Source: a bacterium (GTDB taxonomy: Bacteria > Planctomycetota > JAFGQW01). Taken from it: a stretch of 64,000 nt of DNA. The notes beneath the pieces are model-generated. The model ran no database searches. It was not told the DNA's origin and worked only from the letters and a program-made list of their open reading frames with translations. Location: positions 124,001 to 188,000 of the forward strand of contig JAUHXU010000002.1 in assembly GCA_030426805.1 (NCBI GenBank), read 5' to 3'. Made by a program: the position numbers and the translations under genes. Of this stretch, positions 9,549 through 19,525 are shown piece by piece. The stretch's first letter is position 1. Each line of letters begins with the position of its first letter.

Positions 9549-10290
9549 CGGCGCACTCTCTTCCTTCGGGTTTACGGCTCGGAAGCCCGGCATCACGGTT
9601 GCCGGCTCGACGCGGCGCTCGGGTGGCCGCGGAGCAAATGCCGCCGCAAGTGTCGTGCCGTCTACTCCGGCCGCGCGAGCGCGCGATGACCGCTGCAATC
9701 GATCCGCCTTGGCCGCGACCGGTGTATAAGTTGCACACTGTTGTAGAACCCGCCGCGCGTCGGCCGTCGGCGCGATTGAGGACGCGTCGGTCCTGCACGC
9801 GACGCCGCAACGATGCGTCGCCCCGGACGCATCCCGCGTTGCCCTGGTCGGGCTCTTGGCGGGAGAGGGAACTCGATGGGCATCGAAGCAACTCGCGATC
9901 CTCGCGGACGCGACGAAAGCTCGGCGCTGCTCTCCGGGTTGGTGTAGCGTAAAGGCGGACTCGGTCATCCCGCGGCGCGGCTGCATCAGCGCGCCTGGGC
10001 GACAACTCAACGGCACTCCGGTTCATCTTGCCGGCGTGATCTTCGACCCGGCGGCAGCCTGCCACCCGGCTTCGCTCGTGCGCTACGAGGCGTCGTGCCT
10101 CGAGCACCGGCCGTAGCAGTCGGGGGGCTCCGCAGCCGGCCATCACCAAGTGGATTCACATCGCTTCCCGTCTCGAGTCTGGATTCGAATCCTACCCGCC
10201 GCTGCGCGAGCCCAGGTAGTGTGGGGGGAGCCGTTCGGCTGCAGCGGGTTCGTCCGGAACTCGGTGTTCCGGCGGAGAAGGGCTCGTGCC
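9549..10290. other. No convincing gene; degenerate palindromic repeat near the right end
   Basis: About 740 bp between the dodecin gene and a membrane-protein gene. Open frames here lack ribosome sites and plausible composition. A degenerate copy of the 35-bp intergenic palindrome lies at about 10191-10226. Confidence 0.45.
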
Positions 10291-10815
10291 GTGGACGCTG
10301 TCGCCCTGGGCTTCGTGGCCCTTGGGTTTCTCGCGCTCGCTCTCGCAGGCTCGGTTGGAGCCGCCGCCTACGTTCTCATCGCAGGGGACCGTTCACTCGT
10401 CGTGGTCGGATTGCGGAGCTTTCTGGGCCGGGGTGGCACCGAGCCACGACTCGCCAGCCGGGCGCTGCGGGCGGTGCTTGCGAACTTGGTGGCGACGTTG
10501 TTGCCGTGGATCCCGTACGTCGCGTTCGTGCTTTATTACTCGACGTCGTACCGGAGCCTCGAATTGCGTGACTGCGCAGTGCTGTTGGAGCCGCTGTTCA
10601 GCCCGATCCTCGTCTTCGGCGTACACACCACCAACATGAATGCCCCGAACTACGCCCTGGCAGTGGCGATCTTCGTTCCCTACTTGGGGATTGCGAGCGC
10701 ACTCGCGATGAGCGGGGTGTGTCGCGTCGCGGCCGCGGTCCCGATCGTGGTCTTTGCGTGCGCGACGTTGTCATCACTCCGGATGTTGGGGTGGGGCCTT
10801 TCTTCGATCGGCTGA
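10291..10815 (+). CDS. Polytopic membrane protein
   Basis: The frame is open further left, but that part reads through an intergenic palindrome, so I place the start at the GTG giving MDAVALGFVALGFLALALAG. The 174-residue product has about four to five hydrophobic segments, including LVATLLPWIPYVAFVLYY and YALAVAIFVPYLGIASALAM. No family recognised. Confidence 0.5.
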   Translation: MDAVALGFVALGFLALALAGSVGAAAYVLIAGDRSLVVVGLRSFLGRGGTEPRLASRALRAVLANLVATLLPWIPYVAFVLYYSTSYRSLELRDCAVLLEPLFSPILVFGVHTTNMNAPNYALAVAIFVPYLGIASALAMSGVCRVAAAVPIVVFACATLSSLRMLGWGLSSIG

Positions 10816-10862
10816 ACTGCCGATACCCGCCGCCGCGCCACCCATACGTGCGCGATGCGTCA

Positions 10863-11792
10863 TCAGAACCGAACCACCGCCTCGACGGCGACGAACGGTG
10901 CCGCGTCGATCCGCTCGTCGAACACGCGGGTCTCATCGCGTGCACGAAGGGTGAGCGAATATGACGTCACCGCGCCGACGAGTAGCCGGAGGTCGACGCG
11001 GTCGCTCGGTGCGATGCGCAGGTCGACGCCGGCGGCCAGCGCCTCGATCTCCCCGATGCCGCCTGGCAGCGGACCGCGATCGGACAGGCGGAAGGTGCGG
11101 TCGCCGAACCGGCCCGAGAACGACGCGGTCAGGCCGACCTCGAGCCGTGTCGGCTCGTGCACGAGCGCGGCGATCGTCACGTCGTTTCGCACTTCGACCC
11201 GCCAGCGCGGGTGTGGGCGCCAGTCGAGACTCAGCACCGGAAACCCGCGCACCTCGTCGTCGAGGTCGTAGGTCCCGCCGAGTCCGAGCCCGACGGTCAG
11301 CGTGTCGGACACGCGGTAGTTCACGACGGCGAACAGGCGCGGCTTCCAGCCGTCCTCGACGTCGGCGCCGTCGGCGATCGCGTTCGTCACGCCACCGATT
11401 GCGAGGAGGCTCCAGCGTTCGCCGAAGCGCTGGATGAGCTGGGCGCCGACCGACGACTCGTGGATTGTGTCAAACGGACTCGTGCGGCGTCCCCCGAGCA
11501 CGAAATCGTCGAAGTCGACCCGCGTGTTGCGGTAAGCGATCCGCGGGCCGAGGAGCGTCGAGCGCGCGAGCGGGAGCATCGACCCGACTTCGCCGACGAC
11601 GGTGCGGAGGGAGAGGCTTCCGCGCGCGTCCTCGAAATCGGAATCGGCGACCACCGCGGCGTCGATCCGCGCGCGGACGATCGTCCAGCCGCCGCCCGGC
11701 GGCTCCGCCGGTTGCGCGTCGGCCGCCGCCGCCACGCACAGCGCCAGGAGTCCCGGTAGCGACACGGCGCGAAAGGTCTTCGACTCCCACAT
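10863..11792 (-). CDS. Outer-membrane beta-barrel protein, DUF6268-like
   Basis: The 309-residue product has a signal peptide (VSLPGLLALCVAAAADAQPA) and then alternating-residue strands typical of a barrel, for example LLGPRIAYRNTRVDFDDFVL and LTVGLGLGGTYDLDDEVRGF. The last residue is Phe (VEAVVRF), the usual barrel-insertion signal. The sequence style fits the DUF6268 family. It probably sits in the outer membrane; cargo unknown. Confidence 0.68.
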   Translation of the reverse strand: MWESKTFRAVSLPGLLALCVAAAADAQPAEPPGGGWTIVRARIDAAVVADSDFEDARGSLSLRTVVGEVGSMLPLARSTLLGPRIAYRNTRVDFDDFVLGGRRTSPFDTIHESSVGAQLIQRFGERWSLLAIGGVTNAIADGADVEDGWKPRLFAVVNYRVSDTLTVGLGLGGTYDLDDEVRGFPVLSLDWRPHPRWRVEVRNDVTIAALVHEPTRLEVGLTASFSGRFGDRTFRLSDRGPLPGGIGEIEALAAGVDLRIAPSDRVDLRLLVGAVTSYSLTLRARDETRVFDERIDAAPFVAVEAVVRF

Positions 11793-11856
11793 TGCAGGCG
11801 GCTTTCGCAGACACCCACGCGCCGGATTCGCCGGGATCGGCGGTTTCGCGCAACGC

Positions 11857-12375
11857 CTATGCCGGTTGGGCTTCGCGCGGCTGCCGGCTCAGCAACGTGA
11901 CAAGTTCGCCAATCGTCTGAACGGTCTCGGCGGCATCGCAGTCGATCGCATCGACGGAACGAAGGCACCGAAACGCCACATCATCGACGAAGTCGTCGAG
12001 AGCCTCCGCGTCGCCCACCAGCGTCAGGCTGTCGGCGGCACGAACGGGGTATCTGGTACGCACGACGGCCTCTTCGTAGACAGCGCGAATCACCCATGTG
12101 TCGGTCTCTCGGCAATCGAAGGACCGGGCGAATGTGCAGATCGACTCCATTTCTCGGAGTTCGCGCTGACGGGCTCGGTACCGAGAGTCCATGACTGCCA
12201 ACGTCGCGTAGGCGACGATCGCGAGAGCAACGAAGAACCAGAAACGGGGCTCGGCCCAGATCAGGGCGCCTACTCCGAGCAGGAGACAGATACCCGCGCC
12301 CGCGGCGATGCAGGCGGACATGCCTGGGGCGTACGACGGAGCGGGCGGCATTTCTCGGGATGGCAACCGGCGCAT
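11857..12375 (-). CDS. Membrane protein with two N-terminal segments
   Basis: The 172-residue product has two adjacent membrane segments (ACIAAGAGICLLLGVGALIW and FWFFVALAIVAYATLAVM) followed by a cytoplasmic domain of about 100 residues rich in acidic residues (ADSLTLVGDAEALDDFVDDV). No catalytic motif is visible. The upstream palindrome copy at about 12426-12463 separates it from the divergent ELWxxDGT gene. Confidence 0.55.
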   Translation of the reverse strand: MRRLPSREMPPAPSYAPGMSACIAAGAGICLLLGVGALIWAEPRFWFFVALAIVAYATLAVMDSRYRARQRELREMESICTFARSFDCRETDTWVIRAVYEEAVVRTRYPVRAADSLTLVGDAEALDDFVDDVAFRCLRSVDAIDCDAAETVQTIGELVTLLSRQPREAQPA

Positions 12376-12554
12376 GGATTCGTTCTACCAAAGATGGCCG
12401 GCGCTCGCGACCGACCTGGGGCAGCTACACGCTGCCCGCCGCCGCGCGAGGGCGGCAAGGTGCCGGCACGTCGACGGACTCGTGCGTACTGGTGTAGGGT
12501 GTGTGGCATGGGGGCTCCTTCCGGAGTCCGGTCGAAGCTCAGAAGGGGATCGCA

Positions 12555-15461
12555 TTGCTTACCTCCCGCTCGTTGTTCGCTGCATTTCTCGTTCTGGCGA
12601 CTGCAGTCGGCGCGCAGGTGCCCGTGCGGGTCGCGGACATCAACACGACGACGGGCTCGAACCCGTCGAGTAGCCCGCGCGGCTTCGTTGCACTCGGGCA
12701 AAAGACCTACTTTCTAGCGACGACGCCGACGACCGGCTACGAGGTCTTCGTGACCGACGGCACGGCCGCCGGCACCACCCTTGTCAAGGACACCGTTCCT
12801 GGGCCGAACGGGTTCTCCCGCGTTCTACTTGCCGCGAAGAACGGGCTCGTCGGCCTCACGGGAAACAGCTCGACCGCGCCCGACATCTGGTTGAGCGACG
12901 GCACCGCGGCGGGCACGACGCTCCTCGCCGGTGTTGCCGATCAGCGGTATCCGATCGCGTTCAACGGATGGATCTACTTCGGGGCGGAGAATGCGACTGT
13001 CGGCAAGGAGCTGTTTCGCACCGACGGCACGGTGGCCGGAACCCAAGTCGTCGTCGACTTGGTGCCGGGCAGTGGTTCATCGGGTGCGCGGGCTCTCGGG
13101 GTGAGCAACAACAAGCTGTACTTCACAGCAGACACGGGATCGGGGTGGGGATTGTACGAGACGGACGGTGCGACAACGACCTTCCTGACGTTGATCACAC
13201 CGGCGGCTTCGCCCCCGGAGACGCTCGGTGCTACGTCGAACTACCTGCTCTTGTGCAACCGCTCCGGCTGGATTTGGCGCAGCGACGGTACGAGCAATCC
13301 GACGACGTTCGTCACGAGCGTCGGCAGCGTTGCGCAGCGGTGGGTGGCCGCATCGGGACTACTCTACTTCGTCCCGAACAGTTCGCCGCGGAGCGTTTGG
13401 ATCAGCGATGGCACGGCCGCCGGCACACAGCCAACGTCGATTTCGGTCTCGGCAACGTCGGAGCTCGTCGCCTACCAAGGCTCCGTCTACGTGTCGGGGT
13501 CGACGCCGACGACGGGGTTCGAGTTGTTCCGCTTCAACGGCCGCACGGCTTCGGTGGTGCGCGACATCCACCCGTCCGGGAGCAGCACGCCGCGATCGCT
13601 GAGCGTCTTGAACGGCGTTCTCTACTTCCAGGCGTCGGCCCCGAGCATCGGCACCGAACTTTGGAGGAGTGACGGGACGTTCGCGGGGACGCAGTTGGTC
13701 CTCGACGCGAATCCCGGCCCGGCCTCGGGGGTGGGGTTCCAGGGTATTCGCGTGGCGAACAATCGACTGTGGTTCGATGGCAACGACGGCACGACGGGCG
13801 ACGAACCGTGGTCCAGCGACGGCACGGCGCATCGCACCATGCTGACGATCGACCTCTCGCCGCCTCCGCCCGGCACGTTGGCATCCAATCCGGTGGAGCT
13901 CGTCGACTTCAACGGCGTCGTGTTGTTCGCCGCGGACGACGGTCAGGTGGGGGAAGAGCTCTGGCGTAGTGACGGCACCGCGGCCGGCACGATACGGGTC
14001 AAGGACGTCTCGCCGGGACCGTCGTCCTCAAACCTGAAGCGCCTTGCCGTGGCTGAGCGGCAGGTGTTCTTCCAGGCCAACGGCAACGAAGTGTGGCGGA
14101 CCGACGCCACGACGCAGAGCACGACGTCGCTGATGACATTCACCGGCGGCTTTGCTGGTTTTGCGGTCCTGAAGAACCGGGCGATCTTCCACGCCGTGAC
14201 GTCGATGGGATCGCAGATGTGGGTGTCCGACGGGACACTCGCCGGCACGCAGCCGCTGACGGCGCCGACGGTCGGAGGCTCCACGAGCCCGGTCAGCTTC
14301 GCGGTTCTCGGGACTACGCTCTACTACGCCGGATACGATTCCAGCAGTGGATGGCAGCTGTGGGCCACGGATGGTACGCCAGCAAATACGCGAAAGGTCG
14401 TCGACGTCAACCCGACGAGCTCTTCGAGCCTTGCCTATTTCGTCGAGTTCGCCGGGAGGATCTACTTCGCGGGCGACGATGGTGTTCGCGGTGAAGAGCT
14501 TTGGGTGACGGATGGCACCGCGCCGGGGACGCAACTCTTCTACGAGTTCACCGCTGGACGGCAAGGCGGCAGGCCGCGCTACCTGACGCCATCCGGCGCG
14601 AACCTCTTCTTCACCGTCGGAACCACGCTCTGGGGCACCGACGGCACCGTAGCCGGGACGGTCGCACTGACCGATGGGCAAACCGTCGTCAGCACGCCGG
14701 AGCGGCCGATTGGGCGGTCGAGCCTGCTGTTCACGGCCGCACGAGGCGGCACCGGCACCGAACCTTGGATAAGCGACGGCACGGTCGCAGGTACGCGTCC
14801 GCTGAAAGACATCTATCCAGGCGCGACGAGCTCCCGGCTTCTCCCCGGAGCCACCACCGGCAGTCGCTTCGTCTACTTTCAAGCCGACGACGGGGTCACC
14901 GGAAAGGAACTCTGGGTAACGGACGGGACCGCAGCCGGCACGAAACAGGTGGCCGACATGGTGCCAGGGTTCTTGTCGTCAGCGCCCGATGGGTTCGTGT
15001 TGTCGCGTGGGCGCGTCGTTTTTGCCGCTGATGGCGACGCGGCGGGGCGGGAGCTCTGGTCGGTTGACCCCGGGGCGAGCGTTCAATCGATCGGACGAGG
15101 GTGCGGCGGCGGAACTCGCGTGCCGCGACTCTCGATGGATGACCCGGTCCTCGGTGCGCCGATCCGCTTTCACGGTCGAGACGCATTCGTGGGGTCGTCG
15201 GTGAACCTGTTCGTCGCCGGCGGGCATCCGCGGCCGCTATCGCTCGGTGCCTCCTGTCGCGTGTTCGTCGATCCATCGTCGATGGCGTTGGTCGGGGCGT
15301 GGCCGGTGACCGCCTCGACCTGGAGCAACACCGTCGGGGCTGTGCCGAATCTCGCAGCGCTCGTCGGCGCGCCACTCTCCGCGCAAGCCCTCTTCGCACC
15401 CACCGATGCGGCCCGCGGATTCGATCTGTCCGGCGGTTTGTGGCTCGTGGTCGGGCGATGA
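12555..15461 (+). CDS. Secreted ELWxxDGT-repeat protein
   Basis: The TTG at 12555 gives a clean signal peptide (SLFAAFLVLATAVGAQ) and follows GAAGGGGA; an ATG at 12501 is the alternative. The 968-residue product is built from about 18 repeats of the form xLWxxDGTxxGT, such as ELFRTDGTVAGTQVV, ELWVTDGTAAGTKQV and ELWRSDGTAAGTIRV, as in the known ELWxxDGT/hyalin-type repeat proteins that form propeller-like structures. The C-terminal 130 residues are a separate domain (GRGCGGGTRVPRLS, then SLGASCRVFVD and FDLSGGLWLVVG) of a kind common in planctomycete secreted proteins, possibly for sorting. Likely exported and perhaps carbohydrate- or surface-associated. Confidence 0.8.
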   Translation: MLTSRSLFAAFLVLATAVGAQVPVRVADINTTTGSNPSSSPRGFVALGQKTYFLATTPTTGYEVFVTDGTAAGTTLVKDTVPGPNGFSRVLLAAKNGLVGLTGNSSTAPDIWLSDGTAAGTTLLAGVADQRYPIAFNGWIYFGAENATVGKELFRTDGTVAGTQVVVDLVPGSGSSGARALGVSNNKLYFTADTGSGWGLYETDGATTTFLTLITPAASPPETLGATSNYLLLCNRSGWIWRSDGTSNPTTFVTSVGSVAQRWVAASGLLYFVPNSSPRSVWISDGTAAGTQPTSISVSATSELVAYQGSVYVSGSTPTTGFELFRFNGRTASVVRDIHPSGSSTPRSLSVLNGVLYFQASAPSIGTELWRSDGTFAGTQLVLDANPGPASGVGFQGIRVANNRLWFDGNDGTTGDEPWSSDGTAHRTMLTIDLSPPPPGTLASNPVELVDFNGVVLFAADDGQVGEELWRSDGTAAGTIRVKDVSPGPSSSNLKRLAVAERQVFFQANGNEVWRTDATTQSTTSLMTFTGGFAGFAVLKNRAIFHAVTSMGSQMWVSDGTLAGTQPLTAPTVGGSTSPVSFAVLGTTLYYAGYDSSSGWQLWATDGTPANTRKVVDVNPTSSSSLAYFVEFAGRIYFAGDDGVRGEELWVTDGTAPGTQLFYEFTAGRQGGRPRYLTPSGANLFFTVGTTLWGTDGTVAGTVALTDGQTVVSTPERPIGRSSLLFTAARGGTGTEPWISDGTVAGTRPLKDIYPGATSSRLLPGATTGSRFVYFQADDGVTGKELWVTDGTAAGTKQVADMVPGFLSSAPDGFVLSRGRVVFAADGDAAGRELWSVDPGASVQSIGRGCGGGTRVPRLSMDDPVLGAPIRFHGRDAFVGSSVNLFVAGGHPRPLSLGASCRVFVDPSSMALVGAWPVTASTWSNTVGAVPNLAALVGAPLSAQALFAPTDAARGFDLSGGLWLVVGR

Positions 15462-15533
15462 TGGGTGCACTGGCTGAGCGACGTCGAGGGGGCGCCTCGC
15501 TTGCGTCCTCCCGCCAACGCGAGGGAACATCCG

Positions 15534-16895
15534 ATGAAGCCGGGAATCGTGCTTGTGTTGGTCGTGATTGCGGCCGCGGCTCTCACCGTGTGGTGGTTTG
15601 TTGCGGAGGCGGAGCGGTCGTCCTCGGCGCTGCGCGCGCACGACCGGGTGCTACGGCTTGCCGTGGCCTCCGGGGGGCTCGAATCCGACGACGCCATGCG
15701 CCTTGCGAGCGGGAGGCTGCGGGAGGAAGCAGGCGACGTTCGAACCCTCGTCGAGCTCAGCGAGCGGATGGGCTACCTGGCGTACGAAGCGGGCAACTGG
15801 AAATGGGCTGCGGAGCACCTCTTCGAGGCGAACAACGAGGGCAAAGACGTCTGGGGGTTCTTGGACCATCGACGCCTCTTGGTCTGCATCCGCATGGCGA
15901 GGGCCGGAGTCGAGCTCGGTCTTGTGGACGGCGCGTCAGGGTACTTGGCACACGGAACGGCGAGCTTGAAGGAGCTGGTGGGTGAGGGCGCGCCGAGCTA
16001 CGCCGAGTCGCAGGAGCACTGGGGCCGATGCCACGAGGTCACTCGCGAACTCACGGTAGCGCGTGATGTCTACGCATGGGTCGCCTCCCGCTACGAGGAC
16101 TTGCACGGGCACACCGCTCGCGACACACTCGAAGTGAGGCTTTCCTTGTCTCGCGTGCACCGGGAGTTGGGGGCATTGCGGACAGCCGAGAGCATGGCTG
16201 TTCACACACGCGCGCACGCCATCAAGCGGTTTCCATCGACGGATCGGCTTGTCGTATCACTCGACCTGGAACTCGCAATCTGCGCGGGCTTGCTGGGGAA
16301 TCGGGAGCGCGCGAGCAAGCACTTCGATCGTGCGCAATCGTCGTTGCAGGCACGTGGTGGTGCGGCGTCGACGAACGTTGCTCGGCGACTCGAGTTGAAG
16401 CGAGTACGAGCATTGGCGGCCCTTGGGCGTACGCCAGGCGCACTGGCTGGATGCGATGCGCTCGAGCCGCACCTCCGCAACGGCCTCCGCTTCGTCGACT
16501 GCCCGCCGGGGGTTCAGTATCTCGCCCGCAACCCGGCGGCGTTCATCACCGGCACCAGCGTGCACCCCACGGAGAACGACGTGTCGCGCGGCATCGGGCG
16601 TCTGCGGCCCGAGGTGCTGGAACTCAAGCTCACGCGAGTGCGACTCCTTTACGACGACACGCAGTATGAGCGAGCGTGCGCGGAATTGCTGCGTCTCGCG
16701 GAGGACGTGCGGTACACGCCCAGCTATCGTTGGGCCGACGTCGAACTTGGCGTCGACGTTGCGGCCGCAGCCCATCGGAAGGGGTTTCACGAGCCAGCGA
16801 TCGGTCTCCTTCGCGCGCTTCTCGCATGTCGACCCGAGAGGGACGCCAAAGCCCGAGAAACACTACGATCGGCTACCGCGCGTCTCGGCGGATGA
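15534..16895 (+). CDS. Membrane-anchored TPR-like protein
   Basis: The 453-residue product starts MKPGIVLVLVVIAAAALTVW, a membrane anchor. The rest is almost wholly alpha-helical with TPR-like pairs, for example ELSERMGYLAYEAGNWKWAA, LAICAGLLGNRERASKHFDR and VRLLYDDTQYERACAELLRL. It lies 72 bp after the ELWxxDGT gene and may be co-transcribed. A scaffold role at the inner membrane is likely; the partner is unknown. Confidence 0.6.
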   Translation: MKPGIVLVLVVIAAAALTVWWFVAEAERSSSALRAHDRVLRLAVASGGLESDDAMRLASGRLREEAGDVRTLVELSERMGYLAYEAGNWKWAAEHLFEANNEGKDVWGFLDHRRLLVCIRMARAGVELGLVDGASGYLAHGTASLKELVGEGAPSYAESQEHWGRCHEVTRELTVARDVYAWVASRYEDLHGHTARDTLEVRLSLSRVHRELGALRTAESMAVHTRAHAIKRFPSTDRLVVSLDLELAICAGLLGNRERASKHFDRAQSSLQARGGAASTNVARRLELKRVRALAALGRTPGALAGCDALEPHLRNGLRFVDCPPGVQYLARNPAAFITGTSVHPTENDVSRGIGRLRPEVLELKLTRVRLLYDDTQYERACAELLRLAEDVRYTPSYRWADVELGVDVAAAAHRKGFHEPAIGLLRALLACRPERDAKARETLRSATARLGG

Positions 16896-16900
16896 GATCG

Positions 16901-16939
16901 ATCCCGCCCGCCGCCGCGCGAGGGCGGTAGCTTGGGGGA
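16901..16939 (+). repeat. 35-bp intergenic palindrome copy
   Basis: A good copy of the GC-rich palindrome (CCGCCGCCGCGCGAGGGCGG core) just after the TPR-like gene. Confidence 0.8.
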
Positions 16940-16984
16940 CGACCAATGGCGGGCGGCGTTCCCGCCCGGTAGAATCGACGCGCC

Positions 16985-17500
16985 ATGGAAGCGACCAAAG
17001 CCACCGTAACCCACGCTGTGGGGTTGATCCTGATCTGCATTTCGACGTACTACTTCGTGCAGGCGGCGGAGTCGGCGCTGTTCGCGGACGACGATCTTAG
17101 CGCGAGTCTCCCGCCGGAGGGCACATTGGGCCGTCAACTCGCTACCGCACTGCTCTCGCAAGTCGACAGGACGGCAGCCGGCGGCACCGCACCAGGCGCG
17201 ACGAATCGCGGCGTTCCTGTTGGCCTACCGCTCGGGTCTGACACGGGAGGGATGGACTGGCTCGCGAAAGCGGTCAACAGCGAGTCGGCTCGTCAGCGAG
17301 AGGCGCACGTGTTCAAGGGTGCCGTTTGGCTCGTGTTCGGCGTCCTGCTGCTCGGACTCGCTCGTCGGCGTCCGCGGATCGTCGAGCGAGCACAGGACGA
17401 GGTGCCACACCCGTCAAGGGCTGTCGGCGAGTCGCCGTTACGCCGTGTCGAGGACTCGGGTGACCAGGACACGTCGCGATACGCGCCCCGCGGCTACTGA
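16985..17500 (+). CDS. Membrane protein with two segments
   Basis: The 171-residue product has hydrophobic segments near residues 11-28 (VGLILICISTYYFVQAAE) and 111-125 (GAVWLVFGVLLLGLA), with a 70-residue Gly/Ala-rich loop between and a charged tail. Family not recognised. Confidence 0.5.
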   Translation: MEATKATVTHAVGLILICISTYYFVQAAESALFADDDLSASLPPEGTLGRQLATALLSQVDRTAAGGTAPGATNRGVPVGLPLGSDTGGMDWLAKAVNSESARQREAHVFKGAVWLVFGVLLLGLARRRPRIVERAQDEVPHPSRAVGESPLRRVEDSGDQDTSRYAPRGY

Positions 17501-17564
17501 GGGGGTGGCGTGGCGGGAGCCGTTGGCGCGAGCGACGTCTCGATCGTTCCGAAGGCGGTCGTGC

Positions 17565-18059
17565 TCATAGCCTCAGCAGCAGAATCAGGAGGGTTGCGCA
17601 CACCGCGCAAGCCAGGACCGTCCTGGTCGAGTTGGAAGCGTTCCACCGCGACTCGAAGTCTCGTCGCGCCGACGCTGCTGCTTCCGGGTCCATGTCGGCA
17701 ATCGCGAGTGTCTGGATCTTGTTGTTCAACGGAATGTTGATCACGGCCGTGGGAAGCTGAACACCGCCGAGGAACACGACCAGTGCCGCGACGATGAGTA
17801 CACGTCCGGTGTCGTCCAGTCGCCCGAAACCCAGAGCGGTCGACGTGATCAACGCGACGACCGAACCGACCCAAACCAGCATGAAGATCGGGGACCGCTT
17901 CTGGATCACCCCATCCATCACCTGGAACGCGCGCAAGAACTCTCCGTCGCCCAAGCCCCGTATACCGGGCATCACGACGACCGCGAACGCGAAGACGAAC
18001 CCGGCCACCAGGGTGCAAAGCATAGTCGCGACAATCAGCGCTACGTGAAAGGCGTCCAC
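17565..18059 (-). CDS. DUF1772 (anthrone oxygenase-like) membrane protein
   Basis: The 164-residue product has four membrane segments and the DUF1772 pattern: GFVFAFAVVVMPGIRGLGD, a helix with FQVMDGVIQKRSPIF, the NIPLNNKIQTLAI motif in the third quarter, and RRDFESRWNASNSTRT before the last segment. Some family members are called anthrone oxygenases, but most are uncharacterised membrane proteins. Its length is normal for the family. Confidence 0.75.
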   Translation of the reverse strand: MDAFHVALIVATMLCTLVAGFVFAFAVVVMPGIRGLGDGEFLRAFQVMDGVIQKRSPIFMLVWVGSVVALITSTALGFGRLDDTGRVLIVAALVVFLGGVQLPTAVINIPLNNKIQTLAIADMDPEAAASARRDFESRWNASNSTRTVLACAVCATLLILLLRL

Positions 18060-18171
18060 GATTCGTTCTCCTCCGTCCAGAACCCGTCAGCGGCCTGGCC
18101 GATCGCATACCGGCAGCGGTCGGTGAATCGGTTGACCATCGCGTCGATTCCATCGACTGCTGCGGGGCGGC

Positions 18172-19404
18172 CTACAGGACGATGACAACGGGATGGCTGA
18201 TCGCCGCGATTCTCGGTGTGTTCGGCTCGAACGTGACCGCGACGGCCCAAAGTCGTACGCCCGAGAGGACCTGGGCGAACGCGGTCAGGTCCACGCGAGC
18301 CTGCGCGCGGCCGCGGAAGTCGAGGGTGCCGCTGTCACCTGTGAGGATCGGAGCGAGACGGCCGGCCAAGCCGAGCATCGTCGCTGCATCGGGGTTCAGT
18401 CCGAGCAGTCGCCCGTCGTTCAATCGAATCCCCGGTCGCGATCCCGACAGCCCGACCGCCACGACGTAGCGCCGCAAGTACTCCGACGGAAAGGAAACAT
18501 GGAGTACGTAGTCGAACGGCCGGGACCGTAGGCTTCCGAGAAAGCCTGGCGGCTCGAACGCGATTGCAGTGATCTGAGCGCCGAAGGGGCCGATCATTCG
18601 CGTCGTCACGCCATTGCGATCCAAGGCGAGGACCCAGTTGGTCGTAGGGCCGGTTTTTCTCGCGACGTACATGAAGCCCCCGGTTGCGTCCTGTCCGGGG
18701 TGGAACGCAAGTGCCTGGTCGGCCACCGCGCCGGTACCTAACAACACGGGGAGCGTCGTGGCGGCACCCGTGCGGACGTTGATTCGGAACAGACGATCGT
18801 TTGCGGCGTAGGCATCGTCCGAGTTCTGTCGAACGCCGAACGCAAGCGGCTGCGGGATCCCGGTAGGCAAAGCCCGCACGACGGCGCCGACGGTGGGGTC
18901 GTATAGGAGCAACTGAGAGCCATCGCAGACCGCCCAGTCGCCGCTCGCGATGTCACGGTCAGCCAGGGCCATACGATTGGTCACGAGCAGCGTCGAGATC
19001 GCGCGCGTCGAGAGTTGCCACTTGAGGAGGAGCCCTGGTGTGCTGAGGACCAGATCCCCGTTCTCGTCCATTCGCGTCTGAGTCGAACCGACGTTCGTCA
19101 CGATCGTCGACGAATTGCCGCTCGGACCGACGCGAATCAACTCGCCGGTGGAAAAGCCGCTCGACGCGACGGAGACGATGAACTGGTCGCTGTGTCCATT
19201 GTCCGGCGTGACGTGGGTTTGATGTCGCCCCGCGAGCACGTAGTTTCCGAAGGCACCACCTCGAGCCCAGTCCTCACCGGGTAAGAACCGGTAGAGCCTG
19301 CCGTTGACGTTGCCGCAGATGACACTGGCGGCTTGAGCGGTCAATGCAGTGCTCGAGCCGAAGGCCGTGGCGGCCATCACGAGAGTGAGTACTACGATCT
19401 TCAT
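18172..19404 (-). CDS. Secreted beta-propeller protein (paralogue C)
   Basis: The 410-residue product starts MKIVVLTLVMAATAFGSSTA, a signal peptide. It has propeller strands (VICGNVNGRLYRFLPG, WAVCDGSQLLLYDPTVGAVV) and ends with the shared block: GIRLNDGRLLGLNPDA, TLDFRGRAQARVDLTAF, VRLWAVAVTFEPNTPRIAAI and a final VVIVL. It is a paralogue of the genes at 3870-5105 and 5237-6517, placed 12 kb away, so the family has spread beyond tandem duplication. Confidence 0.7.
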   Translation of the reverse strand: MKIVVLTLVMAATAFGSSTALTAQAASVICGNVNGRLYRFLPGEDWARGGAFGNYVLAGRHQTHVTPDNGHSDQFIVSVASSGFSTGELIRVGPSGNSSTIVTNVGSTQTRMDENGDLVLSTPGLLLKWQLSTRAISTLLVTNRMALADRDIASGDWAVCDGSQLLLYDPTVGAVVRALPTGIPQPLAFGVRQNSDDAYAANDRLFRINVRTGAATTLPVLLGTGAVADQALAFHPGQDATGGFMYVARKTGPTTNWVLALDRNGVTTRMIGPFGAQITAIAFEPPGFLGSLRSRPFDYVLHVSFPSEYLRRYVVAVGLSGSRPGIRLNDGRLLGLNPDAATMLGLAGRLAPILTGDSGTLDFRGRAQARVDLTAFAQVLSGVRLWAVAVTFEPNTPRIAAISHPVVIVL

Positions 19405-19525
19405 GCGTACCTCCTCGGCGCGGGGGTCGACAAGAGGCGCCCGCCGGCTGAGGATACCATGACGCTGACCACCCAACGAGGAATCGGGGTGCCGAGTGCG
19501 ATGGGGACGTAGCGATGCCGCTGAC

